The notes under the pieces are model-generated. The model searched no databases and was not told the origin of the DNA. It was given only the letters and a program-made list of their open reading frames with translations. A DNA stretch of 64,000 bases from Lasioglossum baleicum. Lineage: Eukaryota > Arthropoda > Insecta > Hymenoptera > Halictidae. Where the stretch lies: NCBI RefSeq assembly GCF_051020765.1, contig NW_027469111.1, positions 806,001 through 870,000 of the forward strand, in the 5' to 3' direction. This document shows, in pieces, positions 1 through 9,632 of the stretch. The translations under genes and the position numbers were made by a program. The stretch's first letter is position 1. Every line of letters starts with the position of its first letter.

Positions 1-935
1 AGTGCCACCATTGCGAGGAGGCCCAGGACTCTGCGCGGCATACGCTGGAAGAATGTCCTGCGTGGTCGGCACCGCACAGAGACCTAAGGGGCGTTATTGG
101 GATGGACCTCTCGTTGCCGGTCGTGGTCGACCACATGATCGGCAGCGAGAGGTCAAGAGCAGCGTTTGCCTCCTTCGGCGAGATTGTGATAACGCAGAAG
201 GAGGCAGCGGAAAGGGAGAGGGAAGCCGGCCCCCTCTCCGCCAGGTGGTTAGCATCGGCGGGGCAACCCCGACGAGGCCGACGGCCCCCTGTAAGGGGCC
301 GCAGACGTAATGGCGGCGGTGGGACTACTTAATACTTCCACCGCCGCCAAGGGGGGCTGGCCGTTAAGGCGCCCCCGGGGTGGTCAGGTCGCGGGAGGCG
401 AGGTGGAGCAATAATCCCCTCCCCCCCCTCTACAAAGATGAGACCTGCCGGACGACCCCCCTCCTTTTATTTTATAATATTTCATTTTATCCTATATATA
501 TTTTATATTCTATACTACAAATTTTATCTTTATCTTTTAATCCCCTTTATTTTGCCCCGCTTCTTATGTTTGTTGTGTTTTGTCCATTGTATTTATTTAC
601 TTATTATTATTTATTTATTTATTGACTTTTATTTTATCTATTTTATCTATACACGTTTTCATTTATTGATTTTATCTATTATTTTATCGTATTTTTACGT
701 TTTATGCGGGTCGACGTTGGGGGTGGGACGGGGGGAGGGGACAGACGCGAGCCGGAACTCGCCTCTGTCCCCTCCTTGTCGCGTGCGGAAAAAAATACAA
801 TGCAGCGTGTACGAGTATTTGCACATGTATAAAAATCGGATGGCGCGGTAACAAAAATTCTAAATTATACAGCACAAGTTGCAGCAATGCATGCGCATAA
901 GTTAAATTACCTGCATACCGCCGTTTCCTCAAACT
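1..935 (+). repeat. Monomer m0, class A, beta, partial
   Basis: Cut by the left edge about 30 bp into the monomer; the window opens on the CHHC codons. ORF2 remnant 3-332. CCACCATTG and GTCCTG are shared with the type f/g/i monomers 37 kb downstream. TACGTTTT at the AT block end is shared with m35 and m50. Confidence 0.9.
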
Positions 936-1902
936 GTGTGTTCATATCTGGCACTGGGAGGATCGCAGTGCCACCACTGCGAGGAGGCCCAGGACTCTGC
1001 GCGGCATACGCTGGAAGAATGTCCAGCGTGGTCGGCACCGCACAGAGACCTAAGGGGCGTTATTGGTATGGACCTCTCGTTGCCGGTCGTGGTCGACCAC
1101 ATGATCGGCAGCGAGAGGTCAAGAGCACCGTTTGCCTCCTTAGGCGAGATTGTGATAACGCAGAAGGAGGCAGCGGAGAGGGAGAGGGAAGCCGACCCGC
1201 TCTCCGCCAGGAGGCTAGCATCGGCGGGGCAACCCCGACGAGGCCGACGGCCCCCTGTAAGGGGCCGCAGACGTAATGGCGGCGGTGGGACTGCTTAATA
1301 CTTCCACCGCCGCCAAGGGGGGCTGGCCGTTAAGGCGCCCCCGGGGTGGGCAGGTCGCGGGAGGCGAGGTGGAGCAATAATCCCCTCCCCCCCCTCTACA
1401 AAGATGAGGCCTGCCGGTCGACCCCCCTCCTTTTATTTTATAATATTTCATTTTATCCTATATATATTTTATATTCTATATTATAAATTTTATCTTTATC
1501 TATTATTCCCCTTTATTTTGCCACCCCTTCTTATGTTTGTTGTGTTTTGTCCATTGTATTTATTTACTTATTATTATTTATTTATTTATTGACTTTTATT
1601 TTATCTATTTTATCTACACACGTTTTCATTTATTGATTTTATCTATTATTTTATCGTATTTTTAAGTTCTATGCGGGTCGACGTGGGGGGTGGGACGGGG
1701 GGAGGGGACAGACGCGAGCCGGAACTCGCCTCTGTCCCCTCCTTGTCGCGTGCGGAAAAAAATACAATGCAGCGTGTACGAGTATTTGCACATGTATAAA
1801 TATCGGATGGTGCGGTAACAAAAATTCTAAATTATACAGCACAAGTTGCAGCAATGCATGCGCATAAGTTAAATTACCTGCATACCGCCGTTTCCTCAAA
1901 CT
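936..1902 (+). repeat. Monomer m1, class B (His variant), alpha
   Basis: ORF2 remnant 936-1298 with SAPHRD and GGTATGG, ending GGACTGCTTAA. Private changes: GATGAGGCC, and TATAAATATCGGATGGTGC in the linker. Confidence 0.9.
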
Positions 1903-2868
1903 GTGTGTTCATATCTGGCACTGGGAGGATCGCAGTGCCATCACTGCGAGGAGGCCCAGGACTCTGCGCGGCATACGCTGGAAGAATGTCCAGCGTGGTC
2001 GGCACCGCGCAGAGACCTAAGGGGCGTTATTGGGATGGACCTCTCGTTGCCGGTCGTGGTCGACCACATGATCGGCAGCGAGAGGTCAAGAGCACCGTTT
2101 GCCTCCTTAGGCGAGATTGTGATAACGCAGAAGGAGGCAGCGGAGAGGGAGAGGGAAGCCGACCCGCTCTCCGCCAGGAGGCTAGCATCGGCGGGGCAAC
2201 CCCGACGAGGCCGACGGCCCCCTGTAAGGGGCCGCAGACGTAATGGCGGCGGTGGGACTACTTAATACTTCCACCGCCGCCAAGGGGGGCTGGCCGTTAA
2301 GGCGCCCCCGGGGTGGTCAGGTCGCGGGAGGCGAGGTGGAGCAATAATCCCCTCCCCCCCCTCTACAAAGATGAGACCTGCCGGACGACCCCCCTCCTTT
2401 TATTTTATAATATTTCATTTTATCCTATATATATTTTATATTCTATACTACAAATTTTATCTTTATCTTTTAATCCCCTTTATTTTGCCCCGCTTCTTAT
2501 GTTTGTTGTGTTTTGTCCATTGTATTTATTTACTTATTATTATTTATTTATTTATTGACTTTTATTTTATCTATTTTATCTATACACGTTTTCATTTATT
2601 GATTTTATCTATTATTTTATCGTATGTTTAAGTTTTATGCGGGTCGACGTTGGTGGTGGGACGGGGGGAGGGGACAGACGCGAGCCGGAACTCGCCTCTG
2701 TCCCCTCCTTGTTGCGTGCGGAAAAAAATACAATGCAGCGTGTACGAGTATTTGCAGATGTATAAAAATCGGATGGCGCGGTAACAAAAATTCTAAATTA
2801 TACAGCACAAGTTGCAGCAATGCATGCGCATAAGTTAAATTACCTGCATACCGCCGTTCCCTCAAACT
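1903..2868 (+). repeat. Monomer m2, class B, beta
   Basis: ORF2 remnant 1903-2265, all zinc ligands kept. The G4 motif is altered to GGTGGTGGG. CGTATGTTTAAG (also in m28 and m31), TTGTTGCG and GCAGATG in the tail. Confidence 0.9.
2354..2361 (+). repeat. Length-variable C tract (reference copy in m2)
   Basis: A homopolymer C run lies between AATAATCCCCT and TCTACAAAG in every monomer. Its length differs between copies (8 here, about 10 in m13, shorter in m15 and m20), and some copies are interrupted: CCCCGCC in m23 and m28, CTACCCC in type d, CTCGCCC in type g. Replication slippage is the likely cause; sequencing error in homopolymers is possible. Confidence 0.7.
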
Positions 2869-3210
2869 GTGTGTTCATATCTGGCACTGGGAGGATCGCA
2901 GTGCCACCACTGCGAGGAGGCCCAGGACTCTGCGCGGCATACGCTGGAAGAATATCCAGCGTGGTCGGCACCGCACAGAGACCTAAGGGGCGTTATTGGT
3001 ATGGACCTCTCGTTGCCGGTCGTGGTCGACCACATGATCGGCAACGAGAGGTCAAGAGCAGCGTTTGCCTCCTTCTGCGAGATTGTGATAACGCAGAAGG
3101 AGCCAGCGGAAAGGGAGAGGGAAGCCGGCCCCCTTTCCGCCAGGTGGTTAGCATCGGCGGGGCCAACCTCGACGAGGCCGACGGCCCCCTGTAAGGGGCC
3201 GCAGACGTAA
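2869..3210 (+). pseudogene. LINE ORF2 remnant, class C reference (m3), zinc ligand lost and frameshifted
   Basis: Codon 29 at 2953-2955 is TAT, so the last zinc-ligand Cys is Tyr. Asn replaces Ser before ERSRAAF, and KEPAE replaces KEAAE. One extra base in GGGGCCAACCTCG near 3163 (class B has GGGGCAACCCCG) shifts the frame, so the Arg-rich tail is replaced by a short unrelated end and the frame closes after 113 codons. This lesion pair is shared by every class C monomer and so predates their amplification. Confidence 0.75.
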
Positions 3211-3836
3211 TGGCGGCGGTGGCACTACTTAGTACTTCCACCGCCGCCAAGGGGGGCTGGCCGTTAAGGCGCCCCCGGGGTGGGCAGGTCGCGGGAGGCG
3301 AGGTGGAGCAATAATCCCCTCCCCCCCCTCTACAAAGATGAGACCTGCCGGTCGACCCCCCTCCTTTTATTTTATAATATTTCATTTTATCCTATATATA
3401 TTTTATATTCTATATTATAAATTTTATCTTCATCTATTATTCCCCTTTATTTTGCCACCCCTTCTTATGTTTGTTGTGTTTTGTCCATTGTATTTATTTA
3501 CTTATTATTATTTATTTATTTATTGACTTTTATTTTATCTATTTTATCTACACACGTTTTCATTTATTGATTTTATCTATTATTTTATCGTATTTTTAAG
3601 TTCTATGCGGGTCGACGTGGGGGGTGGGACGGGGGGAGGGGACAGACGCGAGCCGGAACTCGCCTCTGTCCCCTCCTTGTCGCGTGCGGAAAAAAATACA
3701 ATGCAGCGTGTACGAGTATTTGCACATGTATAAAAATCGGATGGCGCGGTAACAAAAATTCTAAATTATACAGCACAAGTTGCAGCAATGCATGCGCATA
3801 AGTTAAATTACCTGCATACCGCCGTTTCCTCAAACT
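2869..3836 (+). repeat. Monomer m3, class C, alpha
   Basis: ORF2 remnant 2869-3210. CCCTTTCCGCC is private. A class C head with an alpha block is an unusual pairing; most class C copies carry gamma. Confidence 0.9.
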
Positions 3837-4199
3837 GTGTGTTCATATCTGGCACTGGGAGGATCGCAGTGCCATCACTGCGAGGAGGCCCAGGACTCTG
3901 CGCGGCATACGCTGGAAGAATGTCCAGCGTGGTCGGCACCGCGCAGAGACCTAAGGGGCGTTATTGGGATGGACCTCTCGTTGCCGGTCGTGGTCGACCA
4001 CATGATCGGCAGCGAGAGGTCAAGAGCACCGTTTGCCTCCTTAGGCGAGATTGTGATAACGCAGAAGGAGGCAGCGGAGAGGGAGAGGGAAGCCGACCCG
4101 CTCTCCGCCAGGAGGCTAGCATCGGCGGGGCAACCCCGACGAGGCCGACGGCCCCCTGTAAGGGGCCGCAGACGTAATGGCGGCGGTGGGACTACTTAA
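3807..4199 (+). pseudogene. R1-clade LINE ORF2 C-terminal remnant, class B reference (m4)
   Basis: Open from just after a TAA at 3804-3806 to a TAA at 4197-4199. Counting from the GTG at 3837 gives 120 residues. Residues 12-29 read CHHCEEAQDSARHTLEEC, a CX2CX8HX4C zinc knuckle (Cys12, Cys15, His24, Cys29), followed by PAW, then DLSLP at 46-50, a QKEAAERERE stretch near 80-90 and an Arg/Gly-rich tail from about residue 98. In R1-type LINEs this region closes ORF2 after the reverse transcriptase and is thought to bind nucleic acid. The endonuclease and reverse transcriptase, which would need roughly a thousand more residues, are absent. There is no credible start codon in frame, so I treat it as a fossil, not a gene. 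Its open state across many copies can be explained by array homogenisation alone. Confidence 0.8.
4149..4168 (+). other. 3' UTR hairpin H1 (reference copy in m4)
   Basis: Perfect 7-bp inverted repeat CGGCCCC / GGGGCCG around the loop CTGTAA, overlapping the end of the ORF2 frame. It recurs in every monomer except m27, where it is deleted. Class A copies with CAGCCCC, and m19 with CGGCCCCG, weaken or alter one arm without a matching change in the other. Confidence 0.7.
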
Positions 4200-4216
4200 T
4201 ACTTCCACCGCCGCCA
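4178..4216 (+). other. 3' UTR hairpin H2 (reference copy in m4)
   Basis: Perfect 12-bp inverted repeat TGGCGGCGGTGG / CCACCGCCGCCA around a 15-nt loop GACTACTTAATACTT that contains the ORF2 stop codon. In class C the arm reads GGCGGCGGTGGC. In m34 and m49 a G to T change (GGCGTTGG) disrupts the left arm. Confidence 0.75.
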
Positions 4217-4218
4217 AG

Positions 4219-4243
4219 GGGGGCTGGCCGTTAAGGCGCCCCC
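4219..4243 (+). other. 3' UTR hairpin H3 (reference copy in m4)
   Basis: Nested stem GGGGGC, a TG bulge, GCC, loop GTTAA, GGC, GCCCCC. It lies three bases after H2, so H1, H2 and H3 form a compact run of stems. Class A changes G4223-equivalent to A and the last C to T; m5, m8, m9 and m12 carry GCA for GCC. None of these changes is compensated. Confidence 0.65.
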
Positions 4244-4331
4244 GGGGTGGTCAGGTCGCGGGAGGCGAGGTGGAGCAATAATCCCCTTCCCCCCCTCTAC
4301 AAAGATGAGACCTGCCGGACGACCCCCCTCC

Positions 4332-4572
4332 TTTTATTTTATAATATTTCATTTTATCCTATATATATTTTATATTCTATACTACAAATTTTATCTTTAT
4401 CTTTTAATCCCCTTTATTTTGCCCCGCTTCTTATGTTTGTTGTGTTTTGTCCATTGTATTTATTTACTTATTATTATTTATTTATTTATTGACTTTTATT
4501 TTATCTATTTTATCTATACACGTTTTCATTTATTGATTTTATCTATTATTTTATCGTATTTTTAAGTTTTAT
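4332..4572 (+). other. AT-rich block of the monomer (reference copy in m4)
   Basis: About 240 bp of A/T-dominated DNA with TTTA, TATATATA and TTATTATTATTTATTTATTTATT-like simple runs, flanked sharply by C-rich DNA on the left and G-rich DNA on the right. Stop codons are dense on the + strand in the ORF2 frame and I see no coding potential. It is either the AT-rich part of a LINE 3' UTR or a later simple-repeat expansion. Three sequence types (alpha, beta, gamma) are shuffled relative to the ORF2 classes. Confidence 0.75.
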
Positions 4573-4585
4573 GCGGGTCGACGTT

Positions 4586-4607
4586 GGGGGTGGGACGGGG
4601 GGAGGGG
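4586..4607 (+). other. G-quadruplex motif (reference copy in m4)
   Basis: Reads GGGGG T GGG AC GGGGGG A GGGG, four G runs of at least three with 1-2 nt loops, a textbook intramolecular G4 pattern on the + strand. Its last G run is also the left arm of hairpin H4, so the two structures are mutually exclusive. It recurs once per monomer with variants: GGTGGTGGG in m2, a shorter first run in m32, GGGGTGAGGAG in types c. Confidence 0.7.
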
Positions 4608-4642
4608 ACAGACGCGAGCCGGAACTCGCCTCTGTCCCCTCC
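4601..4642 (+). other. Long hairpin H4 after the AT block (reference copy in m4)
   Basis: Arms GGAGGGGACAGA / TCTGTCCCCTCC (12 bp), one C-C mismatch, then GCGAG / CTCGC (5 bp), closed by the loop CCGGAA: 17 pairs in 42 nt. Present in every monomer. Changes are one-sided: AGTGG in m28 and m31, AGGAGAC in m33 and type c, GGGTAC in m34 and m49, ACCCGAG in m6, TGTCACC in m18, a lost A in m64. It could be a structured RNA end or a cruciform; no T tract follows, so it is not a bacterial-type terminator. Confidence 0.78.
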
Positions 4643-4655
4643 TTGTTGCGTGCGG

Positions 4656-4662
4656 AAAAAAA
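4656..4662 (+). other. A7 tract, candidate ancestral LINE 3' end
   Basis: GCGG is followed by seven A, then TACAATGC, in essentially every monomer, 14 nt after H4. Many R1-clade elements end in a short A tail, so this may be where the LINE 3' end stops and the next repeat partner starts. This is inference from position only. Confidence 0.35.
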
Positions 4663-4806
4663 TACAATGCAGCGTGTACGAGTATTTGCAGATGTATAAA
4701 AATCGGATGGCGCGGTAACAAAAATTCTAAATTATACAGCACAAGTTGCAGCAATGCATGCGCATAAGTTAAATTACCTGCATACCGCCGTTTCCTCAAA
4801 CTGTGT
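4663..4806 (+). other. Linker between A7 tract and ORF2 remnant, origin unknown
   Basis: About 140 bp with no recognised motif except a TATAAAAA at 4695-4702, the palindrome ATGCAT at 4754-4759 and a once-per-monomer GCATGC at 4756-4761. It is among the least variable parts of the monomer: most copies differ only at GCACATG/GCAGATG, CGAG/CCAG and ACCGCC/ACAGCC. It may be more ORF2 or 3' UTR, or a captured target sequence. Confidence 0.5.
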
Positions 4807-5768
4807 GTTCATATCTGGCACTGGGAGGATCGCAGTGCCACCACTGCGAGGAGGCCCAGGACTCTGCGCGGCATACGCTGGAAGAATATCCAGCGTGGTC
4901 GGCACCGCACAGAGACCTAAGGGGCGTTATTGGTATGGACCTCTCGTTGCCGGTCGTGGTCGACCACATGATCGGCAACGAGAGGTCAAGAGCAGCGTTT
5001 GCCTCCTTCTGCGAGATTGTGATAACGCAGAAGGAGCCAGCGGAAAGGGAGAGGGAAGCCGGCCCTCTCTCCGCCAGGTGGTTAGCATCGGCGGGGCCAA
5101 CCTCGACAAGGCCGACGGCCCCCTGTAAGGGGCCGCAGTCGTAATGGCGGCGGTGGCACTACTTAGTACTTCCACCGCCGCCAAGGGGGGCTGGCAGTTA
5201 AGGCGCCCCCGGGGTGGGCAGGTCGCGGGAGGCCAGGTGGAGCAATAATCCCCTCCCCCCCCCTACAAAGATGAGACCTGCCGGTCGACCCTCCTCCTTT
5301 TATTTTATAATATTTCATTTTATCCTATATATATTTTATATTCTATATTATAAATTTTATCTTTATCTTTTAATCCCCTTTATTTTGCCCCACTTCTTAT
5401 GTTTGTTGTGTTTTGTCCATTGTATTTATTTACTTATTATTATTTATTTATTTATTGACTTTTATTTTATCTATTTTATCTATACACGTTTTCATTTATT
5501 GATTTTATCTATTATTTTATCGTATTTTTAAGTTTTATGCGGGTCGACGTTGGGGGTGGGACGGGGGGAGGGGACAGACGCGAGCCGGAACTCGCCTCTG
5601 TCCCCTCCTTGTCGCGTGCGGAAAAAAATACAATGCAGCGTGTACGAGTATTTGCACATGTATAAAAATCGGATGGCGCCGTAACAAAAATTCTAAATTA
5701 TACAGCACAAGTTGCAGCAATGCATGCGCATAAATTAAATTACCTGCATACCGCCGTTTCCTCAAACT
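4803..5768 (+). repeat. Monomer m5, class C, gamma
   Basis: ORF2 remnant 4803-5144. TCGACAAGG, GGCAGTTAAGG and GGCGCCGTAAC are shared with m8 and m9. CATAAATTAAA is private. Confidence 0.9.
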
Positions 5769-6131
5769 GTGTGTTCATATCTGGCACTGGGAGGATCGCA
5801 GTGCCACCACTGCGAGGAGGCCCAGGACTCTGCGCGGCATACGCTGGAAGAATGTCCTGCGTGGTCGGCACCGCACAGAGACCTAAGGGGCGTTATTGGG
5901 ATGGACCTCTCGTTGCCGGTCGTGGTCGACCACATGATCGGCAGCGAGAGGTCAAGAGCAGCGTTTGCCTCCTTCGGCGAGATTGTGATAACGCAGAAGG
6001 AGGCAGCGGAAAGGGAGAGGGAAGCCGGCCCCCTCTCCGCCAGGTGGTTAGCATCGGCGGGGCAATCCCGACGAGGCCGACAGCCCCCTGTAAGGGGCCG
6101 CAGACGTAATGGCGGCGGTGGGACTACTTAG
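5769..6131 (+). pseudogene. LINE ORF2 remnant, class A reference (m6)
   Basis: A 120-codon frame with all four zinc ligands kept. Class A marks are GTCCTGCG after the Cys29 codon, FASFGEI, GPLSARW, and here GGCAATCCCG and GACAGCCCC near the end. It closes with TAG instead of the TAA of class B, because the loop of the second 3' UTR hairpin reads CTTAGTAC. Confidence 0.75.
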
Positions 6132-6734
6132 TACTTCCACCGCCGCCAAGGGGGACTGGCCGTTAAGGCGCCCCTGGGGTGGGCAGGTCGCGGGGGCGAG
6201 GTGGAGCAATAATCCCCTCCCCCCCCTCTACAAGGATGAGACCTGCCGGTCGACCCCCCTCCTTTTATTTTATAATATTTCATTTTATCCTATATATATT
6301 TTATATTCTATATTATAAATTTTATCTTCATCTATTATTCCCCTTTATTTTGCCACCCCTTCTTATGTTTGTTGTGTTTTGTCCATTGTATTTATTTACT
6401 TATTATTATTTATTTATTTATTGACTTTTATTTTATCTATTTTATCTACACACGTTTTCATTTATTGATTTTATCTATTATTTTATCATATTTTTAAGTT
6501 CTATGCGGGTCGACGTGGGGGGTGGGACGGGGGGAGGGGACAGACCCGAGCCGGAACTCGCCTCTGTCCCCTCCTTGTCGCGTGCGGAAAAAAATACAAT
6601 GCAGCGTGTACGAGTATTTGCACATGTATAAAAATCGGATGGCGCGGTAACAAAAATTCTAAATTATACAGCACAAGTTGCAGCAATGCATGCGCATAAG
6701 TTAAATTACCTGCATACCGCCGTTTCCTCAAACT
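5769..6734 (+). repeat. Monomer m6, class A, alpha
   Basis: ORF2 remnant 5769-6131. CAAGGATGAG is shared only with m10. ACCCGAG alters the inner stem of H4. Confidence 0.9.
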
Positions 6735-6923
6735 GTGTGTTCATATCTGGCACTGGGAGGATCGCAGTGCCATCACTGCGAGGAGGCCCAGGACTCTGCG
6801 CGGCATACGCTGGAAGAATGTCCAGCGTGGTCGGCACCGCGCAGAGACCTAAGGGGCGTTATTGGGATGGACCTCTCGTTGCCGGTCGTGGTCGACCACA
6901 TGATCGGCAGCGAGAGGTCATGA
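6735..6923 (+). pseudogene. LINE ORF2 remnant with premature TGA (m7)
   Basis: Class B sequence in which GAGGTCAAGAGC has become GAGGTCATGAGC, making a TGA at 6921-6923 that cuts the frame to 62 codons. The same stop is in m11 (10784-10786), so the mutated copy was itself duplicated. Confidence 0.75.
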
Positions 6924-7700
6924 GCACCGTTTGCCTCCTTAGGCGAGATTGTGATAACGCAGAAGGAGGCAGCGGAGAGGGAGAGGGAAGCCGACCCGCT
7001 CTCCGCCAGGAGGCTAGCATCGGCGGGGCAACCCCGACGAGGCCGACGGCCCCCTGTAAGGGGCCGCAGACGTAATGGCGGCGGTGGGACTACTTAATAC
7101 TTCCACCGCCGCCAAGGGGGGCTGGCCGTTAAGGCGCCCCCGGGGTGGTCGGGTCGCGGGAGGCGAGGTGGAGCAATAATCCCCTCCCCCCCCTCTACAA
7201 AGATGAGACCTGCCGGACGACCCCCCTCCTTTTATTTTATAATATTTCATTTTATCCTATATATATTTTATATTCTATACTACAAATTTTATCTTTATCT
7301 TTTAATCCCCTCTATTTTGCCCCGCTTCTTATGTTTGTTGTGTTTTGTCCATTGTATTTATTTACTTATTATTATTTATTTATTTATTGACTTTTATTTT
7401 ATCTATTTTATCTATACACGTTTTCATTTATTGATTTTATCTATTATTTTATCGTATTTTTAAGTTTTATGCGGGTCGACGTTGGGGGTGGGACGGGGGG
7501 AGGGGACAGACGCGAGCCGGAACTCGCCTCTGTCCCCTCCTTGTTGCGTGCGGAAAAAAATACAATGCAGCGTGTACGAGTATTTGCAGATGTATAAAAA
7601 TCGGATGGCGCGGTAACAAAAATTCTAAATTATACAGCACAAGTTGCAGCAATGCATGCGCATAAGTTAAATTACCTGCATACCGCCGTTTCCTCAAACT
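6735..7700 (+). repeat. Monomer m7, class B with TGA, beta
   Basis: Frame cut at 6921-6923, as in m11. CCCCTCTATTTT in the AT block is shared with m10 and m11; GGTCGGGTCGCG is private. Confidence 0.9.
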
Positions 7701-8666
7701 GTGTGTTCATATCTGGCACTGGGAGGATCGCAGTGCCACCACTGCGAGGAGGCCCAGGAGTCTGCGCGGCATACGCTGGAAGAATATCCAGCGTGGTCGG
7801 CACCGCACAGAGACCTAAGGGGCGTTATTGGTATGGACCTCTCGTTGCCGGTCGTGGTCGACCACATGATCGGCAACGAGAGGTCAAGAGCAGCGTTTGC
7901 CTCCTTCTGCGAGATTGTGATAACGCAGAAGGAGCCAGCGGAAAGGGAGAGGGAAGCCGGCCCTCTCTCCGCCAGGTGGTTAGCATCGGCGGGGCCAACC
8001 TCGACAAGGCCGACGGCCCCCTGTAAGGGGCCGCAGTCGTAATGGCGGCGGTGGCACTACTTAGTACTTCCACCGCCGCCAAGGGGGGCTGGCAGTTAAG
8101 GCGCCCCCGGGGTGGGCAGGTCGCGGGAGGCCAGGTGGAGCAATAATTCCCTCCCCCCCCCTACAAAGATGAGACCTGCCGGTCGACCCTCCTCCTTTTA
8201 TTTTATAATATTTCATTTTATCCTATATATATTTTATATTCTATATTATAAATTTTATCTTTATCTTTTAATCCCCTTTATTTTGCCCCACTTCTTATGT
8301 TTGTTGTGTTTTGTCCATTGTATTTATTTACTTATTATTATTTATTTATTTATTGACTTTTATTTTATCTATTTTATCTATACACGTTTTCATTTATTGA
8401 TTTTATCTATTATTTTATCGTATTTTTAAGTTTTATGCGGGTCGACGTTGGGGGTGGGACGGGGGGAGGGGACAGACGCGAGCCGGAACTCGCCTCTGTC
8501 CCCTCCTTGTCGCGTGCGGAAAAAAATACAATGCAGCGTGTACGAGTATTTGCACATGTATAAAAATCGGATGGCGCCGTAACAAAAATTCTAAATTATA
8601 CAGCACAAGTTGCAGCAATGCATGCGCATAAGTTAAATTACCTGCATACCGCCGTTTCCTCAAACT
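7701..8666 (+). repeat. Monomer m8, class C, gamma
   Basis: ORF2 remnant 7701-8042. CAGGAGTCTGCG (Asp to Glu) is private. Otherwise nearly the same as m9, including AATTCCCTCC. Confidence 0.9.
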
Positions 8667-9632
8667 GTGTGTTCATATCTGGCACTGGGAGGATCGCAGT
8701 GCCACCACTGCGAGGAGGCCCAGGACTCTGCGCGGCATACGCTGGAAGAATATCCAGCGTGGTCGGCACCGCACAGAGACCTAAGGGGCGTTATTGGTAT
8801 GGACCTCTCGTTGCCGGTCGTGGTCGACCACATGATCGGCAACGAGAGGTCAAGAGCAGCGTTTGCCTCCTTCTGCGAGATTGTGATAACGCAGAAGGAG
8901 CCAGCGGAAAGGGAGAGGGAAGCCGGCCCTCTCTCCGCCAGGTGGTTAGCATCGGCGGGGCCAACCTCGACAAGGCCGACGGCCCCCTGTAAGGGGCCGC
9001 AGTCGTAATGGCGGCGGTGGCACTACTTAGTACTTCCACCGCCGCCAAGGGGGGCTGGCAGTTAAGGCGCCCCCGGGGTGGGCAGGTCGCGGGAGGCCAG
9101 GTGGAGCAATAATTCCCTCCCCCCCCCTACAAAGATGAGACCTGCCGGTCGACCCTCCTCCTTTTATTTTATAATATTTCATTTTATCCTATATATATTT
9201 TATATTCTATATTATAAATTTTATCTTTATCTTTTAATCCCCTTTATTTTGCCCCACTTCTTATGTTTGTTGTGTTTTGTCCATTGTATTTATTTACTTA
9301 TTATTATTTATTTATTTATTGACTTTTATTTTATCTATTTTATCTATACACGTTTTCATTTATTGATTTTATCTATTATTTTATCGTATTTTTAAGTTTT
9401 ATGCGGGTCGACGTTGGGGGTGGGACGGGGGGAGGGGACAGACGCGAGCCGGAACTCGCCTCTGTCCCCTCCTTGTCGCGTGCGGAAAAAAATACAATGC
9501 AGCGTGTACGAGTATTTGCACATGTATAAAAATCGGATGGCGCCGTAACAAAAATTCTAAATTATACAGCACAAGTTGCAGCAATGCATGCGCATAAGTT
9601 AAATTACCTGCATACCGCCGTTTCCTCAAACT
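8667..9632 (+). repeat. Monomer m9, class C, gamma
   Basis: ORF2 remnant 8667-9008. Adjacent near-twin of m8, pointing to a single-monomer tandem duplication. Confidence 0.9.

Larger units (their letters stand above)
3837..4802 (+). repeat. Monomer m4, class B, beta (reference monomer)
   Basis: ORF2 remnant 3837-4199. Used here to place hairpins H1-H4, the G4 motif, the A7 tract and the linker. CCCCTTCCC interrupts the C tract entry. Confidence 0.92.

Noticed and set aside
2..310. ORF2 remnants as functional genes
   Set aside because: They lack reverse transcriptase, endonuclease and a credible start; several types carry stops, a frameshift or lost zinc ligands.
380..851. Hydrophobic frames of 81-137 codons across the AT block, looking like membrane proteins
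   Set aside because: The Phe/Ile/Leu/Tyr richness comes from A/T-rich simple sequence; frames differ in length between copies and match nothing I recognise.
702..932. A 76-codon minus-strand frame open in nearly every monomer
   Set aside because: It crosses hairpin H4 and the linker, has no recognisable domain, and its persistence is explained by the near identity of monomers.
4601..4642. Hairpin H4 as a bacterial rho-independent terminator
   Set aside because: No T tract follows the stem, and the LINE and satellite context is eukaryotic.
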